DNA of 64,000 nt from positions 2,666,001-2,730,000 of the forward strand of contig NZ_AP022619.1 in NCBI RefSeq assembly GCF_010731655.1, read 5' to 3'. The DNA is from Mycobacterium paraseoulense. GTDB lineage: Bacteria > Actinomycetota > Actinomycetes > Mycobacteriales > Mycobacteriaceae. Below are positions 30,027-38,532 of this stretch, piece by piece. The number at the start of each line of letters is the position of its first letter. The stretch's first letter is position 1. The notes under the pieces were generated by a model that was not told the DNA's origin, did no database searches, and saw only the letters and a list, made by a program, of their open reading frames with translations. A program made the translations under genes and the position numbers.

Positions 30027-31496
30027 TTACAGCGAAGGTGATGCGTCGCTCGCGGTCAAGGGGCTACCGGCCAGGGCTGGTTGCACACCCGGCCGGTCGC
30101 GGCACAACGCTGCGATGTCGCGGGGCACAGGTTGGCATCCATGGGTCGGATTGGTTATCAACAGTGCGGCGCACATCGCGCCCAAGACGAATAGTGTTGC
30201 GCTGAACTCTAATACGTGGGCGAACCCGGTAGCGCTCGCCGTGCCGAAGCTGATCAGGCCGATGGACCCGATCGATATCAGCGCGGCCAACCGCGAGACG
30301 GCGTTGTTGATCGCCGACGCCAGGCCGCTGTGTTCGGTCGGCACCGAGGCCAGCGTCACCGACACAAGCGGTGTGATCGTCGCGACCAGCCCGATCGCCA
30401 GGACGGTCATCCCGGGGACCAGGTCGGTGATCGCGTGGAATCCCTCGGGCTTCGGGCGGATCAGCAGCAGTCCGATCCCCGCCAAGGCGGGGCCGGCGAT
30501 CAGGAATGCGCGTGGTCCCACCCGCGCGGCGATGCGGCCGACATACGGGGCGAACACGAACGACAGCGCCGGGATGGGCAGGGTGGCCAGTCCGGCCGCG
30601 GTGGCAGAGTAGCCACCGATTTCCTGGGTGTAGAGGGCGATGGCCAGCGATCCCAGCGTCAACGCGCCGTAGACGAATGCGGTGACCAGGTTGGCGGCAG
30701 CGAAGTTGCGAAAGGCGAACAGCGGCAACGGAAGCAGCGGGTGACTGCTGCGGTGCTGCCAGCTCACGAATCCGACAAGTGCGGCGACTCCGATCAATGA
30801 GGGTGTGATGACCATCGGATTGGTCCAGCCGTAACGTTGCGATTCGATCAACGCATACACGGTCGCGGCCAGTCCTACCGCCGATAGACCAATCCCGGCG
30901 GTATCGACACGGGCTCCTACTACCCGTCCCGACATCGGGCACAGCCAGAACGTCAGCGCAAGCCCGACCACCATGGGGACCGCTGACAACACGAAAATCC
31001 AACGCCAGCCCAGATAATCGACGCATATTCCGCCCAGCAGGGGGCCCAAGGCGAAGGCTGTTCCCGTCCACCCGGTCCAGACGCCGATCGCCGCGGACCG
31101 GTGCGCTTTGTCGAAGACCGTGTTGATCAACGCAAGCGAGCCCGGGACGAGGAACGCCGCCCCCAAACCCTGGATGAGGCGCGCGGTGATCAGCATCGCC
31201 GGTGAGGCGGCAGCCGCCGCCAGAACCGAGCCCGCCCCAAAAGCCAACAGCCCGAACCGCATCACCGGGACGCGTCCGAACAGATCCGAGATGGAGCCCC
31301 CGGGCAGAATCGTGGCCGCCATCGCCAGCAGGTAGCCATCGACGATCCATTGCTGCAGCGCCAGGCCGCCGCCGAGGTCCTGCTCGGTGGCCGGCAAGGC
31401 CAGGTTGATCACGGTGGAGTCGAGGAACGCGACCATTGACACCATCACCGCCACCACCATCGCGCGGCTGGTCGGTGCCGCGTCGCGCAACGTCAC
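30027..31496 (-). CDS. DHA2-type MFS drug/proton antiporter
   Basis: EmrB/QacA-like efflux permease, 489 aa, with about 14 predicted membrane helices. It shows the DHA family motif FLDSTVINLALP at the N-terminus, GSISDLFGRVPVMRFGL (motif A) and LIQGLGAAFLVPGSLALI. It exports small toxic or signalling molecules; the substrate is unknown. It starts with GTG at 31496, just after a truncated RidA gene, and lies at the end of the long minus-strand operon controlled from 36.8 kb (inference). Confidence 0.85.
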   Translation of the reverse strand: MTLRDAAPTSRAMVVAVMVSMVAFLDSTVINLALPATEQDLGGGLALQQWIVDGYLLAMAATILPGGSISDLFGRVPVMRFGLLAFGAGSVLAAAAASPAMLITARLIQGLGAAFLVPGSLALINTVFDKAHRSAAIGVWTGWTGTAFALGPLLGGICVDYLGWRWIFVLSAVPMVVGLALTFWLCPMSGRVVGARVDTAGIGLSAVGLAATVYALIESQRYGWTNPMVITPSLIGVAALVGFVSWQHRSSHPLLPLPLFAFRNFAAANLVTAFVYGALTLGSLAIALYTQEIGGYSATAAGLATLPIPALSFVFAPYVGRIAARVGPRAFLIAGPALAGIGLLLIRPKPEGFHAITDLVPGMTVLAIGLVATITPLVSVTLASVPTEHSGLASAINNAVSRLAALISIGSIGLISFGTASATGFAHVLEFSATLFVLGAMCAALLITNPTHGCQPVPRDIAALCRDRPGVQPALAGSPLTASDASPSL

Positions 31497-31565
31497 TGCC
31501 GGCGCCGCTGGGCGCGGGACGATGACTGCGCGCCAGACAAGTTGCGTACGCTGGTCATTGGCAGA

Positions 31566-31772
31566 TCAGAGCGTCTCGGTCAAAGCTTCAGGCGAACTGG
31601 CCCAGCACTGCCGGGCTTCGTCGGTGAAGCCCTCGGGGAGGGTGCCGCCTTCGCGCACTTCCGGGGTTCCGGAGACGAAAATCTGTGTACCGGCGGCAGA
31701 TACGACGACAGCATCTGCGTATTCGCCGACGTGATCGGCCACTCCGGTGCGGATCCGGGTGATGGTGGTCAT
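31566..31772 (-). pseudogene. Truncated RidA/YjgF-like gene
   Basis: A 68-aa ORF with a good ribosome-binding site (GGAG before ATG 31772) reads YADAVVVSAAGTQIFVSGTP and FTDEARQCWASS, the first half of a RidA-family protein (usually about 130 aa). It stops at LTETL, and another frame then continues briefly (DLPMTSVRNLSG) before the MFS gene. I interpret this as loss of the second half by deletion or frameshift. A translated half-protein cannot be excluded. Confidence 0.6.
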
Positions 31773-31807
31773 CTCGATACTCCACGGTGGTGTGAGGGCG
31801 TTTTCGG

Positions 31808-32752
31808 CTAACTTCGCGAGATGCCTCTTGTGATGACCACCCCGTTGGGCTCGCGGCCCGCGACGACGTGGGCGAGGGCGTCGGCGGCCTGATCGAGGCC
31901 GCAGCTACGCGGGGTTGGCGTGCTCAAGCGACGGGAGGCGAGCAGGGCGCTCAGCCGCTCGAGTTGGGTGCCGTCGGAACGCACGTAAACCGCGGTCACG
32001 CTGATGCCGCGGGTGGGCGCGGGTGGGTCGGGCGTGATGGTGGCCAGCCGGCCGCCGCCGGCGAGCGCGGTCATCGCCGCAGCAGCGCCCCCGGGCGCGG
32101 CGTTTGCGACGGCATCGATCGAACCACTCGCCAGCGCCTTTGCGCGTTGCGGCCACATCGGATCGCGGTAGTCGATTACCTCCCGGGCGCCATACCCACG
32201 AACGCGGTCGGCGCTGTGAGGACTGGCGGTGGCGAGCACATCGACCCCGCGCAGGGTGGCCAGCTGGACAATGAGCCCGCCGGTGATTCCACCCGCGCCA
32301 TTGACGAGCAACGTTTCTCCATCCCGGAGGGCCAACGCCTCGTCCACCACCTGCTCGGCAGTCAACGCCGGCACCGGAAAGATCGCCGCGGTCTCCCACG
32401 AAACCTCGGGTGGTTTGTGGGCGAGCGATCCGACGGGTGCGATCACAAACGGCGCCCACGTGCCTTGGTCGCGCAGCGGCACGGGGTGGCACAGCACGGC
32501 ATCGCCCACAGTGAAACCGCTCGGCTCGGCTCCAACGGCGTTGATGACCCCGGCAGCCTCGACGCCGAGCGCCATCGGCGGCCCCGCGCCAATGCCCCAA
32601 CCGCCGGTGCGAATGATGTCGTCCCAGTTGCCAACCCCGGCGGCACGAACGTCGATGAGGACCTCGTCGGCCGCCAAACGTCGCGGCTCGTCCACATCGA
32701 GCAACTCCACTTTGCCACCGAGCGTGCGGACCCCCGCTATACGCATGGTCAC
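31808..32752 (-). CDS. MDR-family quinone oxidoreductase-like protein
   Basis: Medium-chain dehydrogenase/reductase of the zinc-independent quinone reductase type, 314 aa. N-terminal GroES-like domain with LGVEAAGVINAVG and a NADP-binding fold with LLVNGAGGITGGLIVQLA. No structural-zinc cysteines are seen. The GTG start overlaps the stop of a 10-codon leader ORF as GTGA, giving a coupled start. It belongs to the minus-strand operon of redox genes. Substrate unknown; quinones or enals are typical of the family. Confidence 0.85.
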   Translation of the reverse strand: MTMRIAGVRTLGGKVELLDVDEPRRLAADEVLIDVRAAGVGNWDDIIRTGGWGIGAGPPMALGVEAAGVINAVGAEPSGFTVGDAVLCHPVPLRDQGTWAPFVIAPVGSLAHKPPEVSWETAAIFPVPALTAEQVVDEALALRDGETLLVNGAGGITGGLIVQLATLRGVDVLATASPHSADRVRGYGAREVIDYRDPMWPQRAKALASGSIDAVANAAPGGAAAAMTALAGGGRLATITPDPPAPTRGISVTAVYVRSDGTQLERLSALLASRRLSTPTPRSCGLDQAADALAHVVAGREPNGVVITRGISRS

Positions 32753-32781
32753 AGCGCGACGACCGGCAAGTCGTAGTTCAT
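32749..32781 (-). CDS. 10-aa leader peptide coupled to the MDR gene
   Basis: A minimal ORF encoding MNYDLPVVAL begins with ATG at 32781, preceded by GAGAGGAACC. Its TGA overlaps the GTG start of the downstream oxidoreductase (GTGA). The strong ribosome-binding site belongs to this ORF, so it probably recruits ribosomes that then re-initiate on the enzyme gene. Confidence 0.5.
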   Translation of the reverse strand: MNYDLPVVAL

Positions 32782-32806
32782 TGTGGTTCCTCTCACGGAT
32801 CGACGT

Positions 32807-34291
32807 CTAACGAGCTTGATAAATAAGCCGATTCGCTTGAGTGCTCGTAGGTGTTTTCGGCCCGTCGTCTTCAAGGTCGTGGGCGACCAACAGATCCCAG
32901 ACCTGATTGACAGTCGGATGTGGCGCGACGGCATGGCGTAGCAGACTGACTGGGACCTTCGCGACGATGGCCAGGGTGGCTGCTTGAACCAGTTCCGAGA
33001 ACTCCGGGCCGACAAATGTCGCGCCGAGAACAGTGTTGGTCTCGACGTCGATGACCAATTTCGCCCAGGCCCGGAAGCCATCCCTGAAAAGAGCCAGGAA
33101 AGACAGGGTGCCGGGGTAACAGGCAGTTCGCGTTCTTACCGCAAACCCTTCTGCTCGCGCCTGCCTTTCGGTTCGCCCCGCAGTGGCTACCTGAGGCTCG
33201 GTGAAGATGACCTGCGCAAGACTGCCGGCGTCGCGGGCCGTCAACTCGTTCTCGGACAGTTCTCGCCCCGCGGCGCGGGCGGCGATGATGTCGGCGACGA
33301 CGTGGCCGTGATAGGTGGAGATGTGCGAAAGGCGGGCGCGTCCGGTGGTATCTCCCAAGGCGTATAGCCAGTCGCCGGTGACCCCGGCCGCTTGGAGATG
33401 GTCATTCACTGAAACGGGCTCGCCGCCCGGCAGGCCAACATTCTCCAGCCCGATGTTCTCGGTATTGGTGCGGCGTCCTGCGGCTATGACGATCTCGTCG
33501 ACCTCGATGGCCTGGCGATGAAAAGTTGCCGTGACGGGACCGCCCAGCTCCGGGCGGGCGACCGCCGACAACTCTGTCTGAAAGTGAATCGTGACGCCTT
33601 TGCTTCGCAGTGATTGCGCCACGAGCTCACGGGCTTCGGGTTCCCAGTCGCGAAGCAGGCATTTCCCACGGACCAAAAGTGTTACCGCGGAGCCCAAACC
33701 GCTCAGGATGGTCGCGAACTCCACGCTGACCGGACCGCCGCCCACCACCAGGGCGCGAGGTGGCACTCGTGTCATGGTCGTCAATTCCCGATTGGTCCAC
33801 GGGCGTGCTTGTGCCAATCCGGGTATCTCCGGCACGTGAGGACGAGTGCCGGTGGCCAAGACGACCGCGTGGCGCGCCTCCAACACGGCGTCGGTGTCAT
33901 CGGCAAGCGCCACGCGCACTGTTCGTTCGCCGCTCAACCGACCGAACCCATGAAACACTGCCACACCGGCTTGCCGCAATGATGCTATCCGGTCTTGATC
34001 CGTGAGGTGCTCGATAATCGCGTCGCGTTTAGCGAAGACGGCCGCAACGTCCAGCTCGCTACCCGTCATCGCTTCTCGCACACCAGGAACTGACTTCGCG
34101 AGGTTGAACACCTCGATCGGGCGAAGCAGTGTTTTGCTCGGGTTGCAGCCCCAGTAGTGACACTCCCCACCGACCAGACGATTCTCAACGAGCGCGACCG
34201 AAAGGCCCACGGACGCAAGCTTTCGCACGGCCGCCACACCGCCCACCCCGCCGCCTAGGACGACCACGTCGAAGTCTTTACCGACTTTCAT
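32807..34291 (-). CDS. FAD-dependent pyridine nucleotide-disulfide oxidoreductase
   Basis: Class I flavoprotein disulfide reductase (494 aa) of the mercuric reductase/lipoamide dehydrogenase type. FAD motif VVVLGGGVGGVAAVRKLA, redox dithiol in GGECHYWGCNPSKTLL (C-x4-C), NAD(P) motif RALVVGGGPVSVEFA, second FAD motif YALGDTTG and the C-terminal AVAPHPTVNQVWD containing the His of the His-Glu dyad (Glu replaced by Gln or shifted). It has no N-terminal metal-binding domain. Its physiological disulfide substrate is unknown. GCGAGGG precedes the ATG. Confidence 0.85.
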   Translation of the reverse strand: MKVGKDFDVVVLGGGVGGVAAVRKLASVGLSVALVENRLVGGECHYWGCNPSKTLLRPIEVFNLAKSVPGVREAMTGSELDVAAVFAKRDAIIEHLTDQDRIASLRQAGVAVFHGFGRLSGERTVRVALADDTDAVLEARHAVVLATGTRPHVPEIPGLAQARPWTNRELTTMTRVPPRALVVGGGPVSVEFATILSGLGSAVTLLVRGKCLLRDWEPEARELVAQSLRSKGVTIHFQTELSAVARPELGGPVTATFHRQAIEVDEIVIAAGRRTNTENIGLENVGLPGGEPVSVNDHLQAAGVTGDWLYALGDTTGRARLSHISTYHGHVVADIIAARAAGRELSENELTARDAGSLAQVIFTEPQVATAGRTERQARAEGFAVRTRTACYPGTLSFLALFRDGFRAWAKLVIDVETNTVLGATFVGPEFSELVQAATLAIVAKVPVSLLRHAVAPHPTVNQVWDLLVAHDLEDDGPKTPTSTQANRLIYQAR

Positions 34292-34339
34292 TAACCCTCG
34301 CTTCCGATGATCGGTACGCGCAGCCGTGCCTGAACCGAT

Positions 34340-34876
34340 TCACTGGGTCGGCGCAGCGCTGTGACGGCCGCTCAGCGATTGACAACGTTGGCCGGCTGAA
34401 GCGTCCGGAGTCGGTTTGCGACGGTTTCGATTGTCCGGTCTCGATACGCCGCCAGCGGTAGGTGGCGGCGAGGTTGTGCCGAGTACCGCGTAGGCCGCGG
34501 CTGCGCTCGCCGCGGAGAAGACACTGTAGCTCAGGGGTGATTCCACACCGAGCGATAGAGCCATCGCCGTTCCGAAAACAATGAGCACCGCGCACGTCGC
34601 AGCGCCGACGAGTTTTGGCCGCCAGCCGGTCAGGAGCAAGACCCCTAGTGTCGCTTCGGTGGCGGTGGCTCCCCACACGATGGCGGTCAGGAACCACCCA
34701 CAAGCAAACGGAACGAGCTGGTGGGCATACTCGGCGAACCGATTCATGCTCCCCCAGCTACCCTGCCCGAGCGGTTCCCACCAACCGAATCGGTCTGCAA
34801 TAGCGGACAGAAAGGCGGCCGCAAGCGACAATCGCAGTGCCAGCCGCACAATGGGGATCGGATCAGGGGTTCGCAT
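34340..34876 (-). CDS. DoxX-like membrane protein
   Basis: 178-aa protein with about four hydrophobic segments (LALRLSLAAAFLSAIADRFG, LVPFACGWFLTAIVWGATATEATLG, then GAATCAVLIVFGTAMALSLG) and a basic, Ser/Pro-rich tail. The pattern fits the DoxX family of membrane proteins associated with thiol/redox stress. GGGAAAAG lies upstream of the ATG. It sits between a disulfide reductase gene and an exported cupin gene on the same strand. Confidence 0.7.
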   Translation of the reverse strand: MRTPDPIPIVRLALRLSLAAAFLSAIADRFGWWEPLGQGSWGSMNRFAEYAHQLVPFACGWFLTAIVWGATATEATLGVLLLTGWRPKLVGAATCAVLIVFGTAMALSLGVESPLSYSVFSAASAAAAYAVLGTTSPPPTAGGVSRPDNRNRRKPTPDASAGQRCQSLSGRHSAAPTQ

Positions 34877-34945
34877 GGACTTTTCCCGAAGTGGTTGATG
34901 CGGCCAACTTGCCGATGCCGAAAATCTTGCTTCGGTGACGGCCGC

Positions 34946-35380
34946 TCATTTTGTCCCGTTGTCGTAGGTGGTGAGCGGACCGTCCCCGGTATCGATCAGG
35001 AAGACGGCGAGTAATTCAGCGGGTTCGGTGCCGCTGGCATTTTCGCTGATCGTGTGGTGCGCGCCGGGTACTTCACTCCACGTCTCGCCGGCGTCATAGA
35101 CGCGTGCAGGCTCGCCCTCGACTTGGCTGCGGATCTCTCCGGAGATCACGTACGCCATGATGAACGCCGATTTGGCATGATGGTGAGCACCGCTTCTAGC
35201 TCCGGGCGGATAGCTGACGGTCACTGCTTCAAGTGATTTTCCCGGAACATTGGTGGGTTGATTGAAAACTGTTCGGACATTCGGGCTTTGATCAGAATTC
35301 CCTGGCGCCGGCTCGGCGTACGCCGCAGGCGCGAGCAGCACCGCAACGGTCAGTGTTGCAAGTGGTATTTTAAGGGCCAT
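34946..35380 (-). CDS. Exported cupin-domain protein
   Basis: 144-aa single-domain cupin with an N-terminal signal peptide (LATLTVAVLLAPAAYAEPAP) and likely cleavage after AYA. Cupin motif 1 is GARSGAHHHAKSAF followed by MAYVISGEIRSQVEG; motif 2 is ETWSEVPGAHHTISEN, with His ligands suited to a metal. ATG at 35380 is chosen because it starts the signal peptide and has GGAAAGGCGGG upstream. It probably acts outside the membrane. Substrate unknown. Confidence 0.82.
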   Translation of the reverse strand: MALKIPLATLTVAVLLAPAAYAEPAPGNSDQSPNVRTVFNQPTNVPGKSLEAVTVSYPPGARSGAHHHAKSAFIMAYVISGEIRSQVEGEPARVYDAGETWSEVPGAHHTISENASGTEPAELLAVFLIDTGDGPLTTYDNGTK

Positions 35381-35563
35381 TTCGCCCGCCTTTCCCTTGG
35401 GAGACTCGACGACGAGCCGACGTGGTCGAGCGGTTCGACCCGGCGGCGACAAAGACATCGCATGCCCACCGAGTCCTGATGTGCGCCAACACGTTCGGCG
35501 AACGGTCATGGATTCCGGGCAGACGCATCACGATCACGGAGGGTTTCCTTCCAGCCTTCCGTT

Positions 35564-36484
35564 TCAGTCTTCGGCTACACGCAGAATCGTCTTGCCGGGA
35601 ATGCGCCTGCCCGGAGCGAATGCGGCGGCAGCTTCGGCGAGTGGCAGCACGTTACCCACGACCGGTTTGATACGTCCATCCCGTACTCGTGCGGCGAGGT
35701 CGGCGAGCTGGGCGCGATCGGCTTCGACCAGGAAGAAGACTGCCCGCCCATCAGGTGGCAAGGTCTTCGGCGGCTCGGCGATCGTGACGAGCGTTCCGCC
35801 GGCCCGCACCAGAGCCGCCGAGCGGGCCAGGATGTCTCCGCCGATCACGTCGAACACCACGTCGACTTCGCCTGCGTCCTCCAGCTTTTCGGTCTCCAGA
35901 TCGAGGAAGGTGTGGACGCCGAGCTCCCCGGCCCGGTCTCGGTCGGCAGTCCGGCCGGTACCGATGACGCGCGCACCGACCTCGCGGGCGAGTTGCACCG
36001 CGATCGACCCAACCCCACCCGCAGCACCGTGGATCAGAATCGTTTGTCCGGCGGCGAGGCGGCCGTGGTCGAATAGGCCCTGCCAGGCGGCTAATCCAGA
36101 GATCGGCAGCGCCGCGGCCACAGTATGGTCGATGTCCGCCGGCAGCGGTGCGAGATTGCGGGCCTCCACGGCGACGTATTCCGCGAGCGAGCCGTTGCGC
36201 GCCCAGTCCGCGAGCCCGAACACCCGCTGACCGACACTCAAAAGTGTGGTGCCGTACCCCAACTCAACCACGACGCCCGACAGCTCGTGGCCGGGCACAC
36301 TCGGTGTCCGGTCGCGGCCCGAACGGTCGATCCAAGTGTGCGGCCAGTCGAGCTCGCCGCGCGTGAAGCCCGCGGCGTGCACCCGCACGACGACGTCGTT
36401 GTCGGCCGCCTGGGGGTAGGGCAGCTCCGTCAACGACAGGCCGGCGATGCCGGCGTCGCGGTCTGAAACAGTGATGGCTTGCAT
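35564..36484 (-). CDS. MDR-family zinc-independent alcohol dehydrogenase/quinone reductase
   Basis: Second MDR enzyme of the operon, 306 aa. The N-terminal domain has VPGHELSGVVVELG, and the cofactor fold has ILIHGAAGGVGSIAVQLA. The C-terminus ends PGRRIPGKTILRV. No catalytic zinc triad is evident, which fits the quinone reductase group. Its ATG overlaps the stop of the preceding small gene by one base (TAATG), so the two are translationally linked. Acts on unknown carbonyl or quinone substrates. Confidence 0.85.
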   Translation of the reverse strand: MQAITVSDRDAGIAGLSLTELPYPQAADNDVVVRVHAAGFTRGELDWPHTWIDRSGRDRTPSVPGHELSGVVVELGYGTTLLSVGQRVFGLADWARNGSLAEYVAVEARNLAPLPADIDHTVAAALPISGLAAWQGLFDHGRLAAGQTILIHGAAGGVGSIAVQLAREVGARVIGTGRTADRDRAGELGVHTFLDLETEKLEDAGEVDVVFDVIGGDILARSAALVRAGGTLVTIAEPPKTLPPDGRAVFFLVEADRAQLADLAARVRDGRIKPVVGNVLPLAEAAAAFAPGRRIPGKTILRVAED

Positions 36485-36729
36485 TACAGGTCCTTCCTGA
36501 TGCGGGTTGTTGTCGTGGGGTTGGCCGCGGGCTCTGGTTGTACGCTGACGAGCTCAAGGCCTAAATCACGGACCCGTTCGAGGAGTCCGTAAAGCTGTGA
36601 CTGGTCGCGGATTTCACCAGTGAACACCGTTTCGGTCGCACCGGCCTCGAAGCGCATTCCTTCCAATGCGGATCCGAGCCGCTCGGTCACGCGGCCTTGA
36701 ATGCAGATCCGGTACATCGTTGGCCGCAT
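36484..36729 (-). CDS. Small conserved protein with MYRICIxGR start, first gene of the redox operon
   Basis: 81-aa hypothetical protein beginning MRPTMYRICIQGRVTERLGS and containing FTGEIRDQSQLYGLLERVRDLG, which looks like a two-strand/helix ACT-like fold. The ATG at 36729 has a strong GGAGGG site; the frame is open back into the upstream palindrome but that extension is unlikely to be translated. Overlap with the downstream MDR gene (TAATG) shows it is part of the operon. A shortened relative begins another operon at 39133. Function unknown. Confidence 0.75.
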   Translation of the reverse strand: MRPTMYRICIQGRVTERLGSALEGMRFEAGATETVFTGEIRDQSQLYGLLERVRDLGLELVSVQPEPAANPTTTTRIRKDL

Positions 36730-36771
36730 TTGCCCTCCGCTCGCCAGCTGCCGATCAGCATTCACCGGCGC

Positions 36772-36814
36772 GGGGTGAGCCGTCATCACCCGGCGAGCGA
36801 ATTCACCCGGGTGA
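36772..36814 (-). promoter_or_regulatory. Bipartite palindromic element, copy 2
   Basis: Box A TCACCCGGGTGA at 36803-36814, 11-bp spacer, box B GGGTGATGACGGCTCACCCC at 36772-36791 (minus strand). It ends 42 bp upstream of the ATG of the 81-aa gene that opens the redox operon. Confidence 0.92.
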
Positions 36815-36974
36815 GTGGACAGGCATCAGCCGTGGGCCGCCATCGGCGGCTGGCCGGCCCCAGGCTGCCGCGGCGGCCGACATCGACCCGGAGCCGGCCC
36901 GGAATACCTGCGGGCGGCGTTGATTCTGGTGACAACGCCCCGAAATCCATCTTCGAACGCTCAGGGTCCCTGGG

Positions 36975-38027
36975 TTATCCGGTCGCTTCGCGGATGTAGC
37001 GACCGATCTGACGCAGTGAGCGGGTGGCTTCGGGGATGATCGGCGCGGCTAGTTGGAACACGTGGATTTGGCCCGGCCAGACCTGGACTTCGACCGGGAC
37101 ACCGGCGGTGGCCAGTCGTTGGGCGGCGAGCTGCGCGTCGTGAAGCAGCACCTCGCAACCGGATACATGGATCAACACGGGTGGGAGGCCGGGTTGGATG
37201 TGATCGAGCGGCTCGTAGAGCGCATCGGAATGCCCGTTGGCGCCGGGGCGTGCTGCGGCGCGGGTGATCAAGCCGTGAAAGGCGTCGAACGCTCTGGGCG
37301 GAAACATCGCATCCGAGCAGATGTTGGGGTGTGTCGTTTTGGGTAGTGTGGCCAGTTCCAGCAGCGGTGACATGGCCACCAGCGCTGCGGGCTGCTCACC
37401 GTACTCGAGCAGGCGTTCGGCCAGTGCTAGCGCCAGGTATCCGCCGGCGGAATCGCCGGCCAGCACTATTTGGTCGGGCCGATAGCCTTTTCGGCGCAGC
37501 CACCGGTAGCCGTCGTGGCAGTCGTCGATCGCATCGCTGATCGAATGTTTGGGAATCTTTCGGTAGTTGGGCACCAGGACGGGGCTGTCGGCGAAAAGGG
37601 ACAGCATGGTCACCAGTCGGCCGTGCGAATAGGCGCCGCAGGTGAGGAACGCCCCGCCGTGCAGGTAGAGCACGGCCCGGCGGGTGCCGTCGGCCGGCAG
37701 CACTCCGGCAGCACGGACAAGCTGTGCGGTGCAATGCGCCAGCCGTATGTCGGCGCGCACCGTGCCTGGAGCCGGCGAGAGGGCGCGGGCGACGAACTCT
37801 ACGCCGCCCCACGGCCATGGCGCCGAGGGCAGGTAGCTGCCCACGCTCAACGCGGGCCGGATCATCAGCCGGGCGCTCAGCCACGCGATACGGGCGGCCA
37901 TGCTCGGACCGTCTTGGATGACTCTGACGACGGCGTCCGGGCGGGGCGGACACCGTCGAGCTCTTCGTGCCCGTGGCGCTGGTAAACCGGGGCGCGGTGA
38001 GCCCGACGCGGTCGCGGGTGCGCTCAT
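36975..38027 (-). CDS. HSL-family esterase/lipase
   Basis: Alpha/beta hydrolase of the hormone-sensitive-lipase group (350 aa), as in mycobacterial Lip proteins. Oxyanion motif LYLHGGAF, nucleophile Ser in LAGDSAGGYLALA (about residue 200), acid in SGCEVLLHDA (Glu in place of the usual Asp) and His in PGQIHVFQ. The first 35 residues are Arg/Pro-rich and may not be translated; an internal Met at MAARIAWLS is a possible start. It is isolated between two of the palindromic elements and reads away from them on the minus strand. Substrate unknown. Confidence 0.83.
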   Translation of the reverse strand: MSAPATASGSPRPGLPAPRARRARRCPPRPDAVVRVIQDGPSMAARIAWLSARLMIRPALSVGSYLPSAPWPWGGVEFVARALSPAPGTVRADIRLAHCTAQLVRAAGVLPADGTRRAVLYLHGGAFLTCGAYSHGRLVTMLSLFADSPVLVPNYRKIPKHSISDAIDDCHDGYRWLRRKGYRPDQIVLAGDSAGGYLALALAERLLEYGEQPAALVAMSPLLELATLPKTTHPNICSDAMFPPRAFDAFHGLITRAAARPGANGHSDALYEPLDHIQPGLPPVLIHVSGCEVLLHDAQLAAQRLATAGVPVEVQVWPGQIHVFQLAAPIIPEATRSLRQIGRYIREATG

Positions 38028-38169
38028 GTCAGCACTTCCATTTCGGGCTCATCGGGTGCCCCACGACCCCAACCGGATTCACGTGACCCGAAGGTTGGGC
38101 TCGCGGCCCAGTGGCGCTCGCGCTCCCGCTGTCCACCGCTCAGAATTGGCATTGAGACCAGCGCGGCGT

Positions 38170-38532
38170 TCATCGTGTCGGCCCCCGGTTCAGGGCCGGC
38201 GCGCAGGCTTGGCACAAGAGGCTGCGTTGCCGGTCAACGAATCTGGGCGATTCGCTTGGCTGTTGGCGCGTACCCCCGCACGACGGGCATTGCCGGTAGC
38301 CGCGGGTCGTGGCCTGCTGATCACGGCGCTGCCAGACCGCCGCGCGTGCCCGCACCATCGCTTGGCGGCGCCGGTTGTCGGCATGCCCGATCAGCCCCGC
38401 TGCGACCAACGATCCCGCGCAAACGGCGGCGGAGACGCCGAAATCGGTTAGCTGACCATAGATCAACCTGAGGGCTGCGTAATCTCCGGCGACGACAGCC
38501 AAAAACAGCGAGGCCATGCGTAGTCGGGTCAC
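38170..38532 (-). CDS. Small membrane protein with C-terminal zinc ribbon
   Basis: 120-aa protein with two hydrophobic segments (MASLFLAVVAGDYAALRLIY and SAAVCAGSLVAAGLIG), a basic linker and a C-terminal four-cysteine motif (CPSC and CQAC) typical of zinc ribbons. GTG at 38532 overlaps the stop of the upstream gene as GTGA, so translation is coupled. It is the last gene of a three-gene operon on the minus strand. Unknown function; membrane-anchored zinc-ribbon topology is what can be seen. Confidence 0.65.
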   Translation of the reverse strand: MTRLRMASLFLAVVAGDYAALRLIYGQLTDFGVSAAVCAGSLVAAGLIGHADNRRRQAMVRARAAVWQRRDQQATTRGYRQCPSCGGTRQQPSESPRFVDRQRSLLCQACAPALNRGPTR

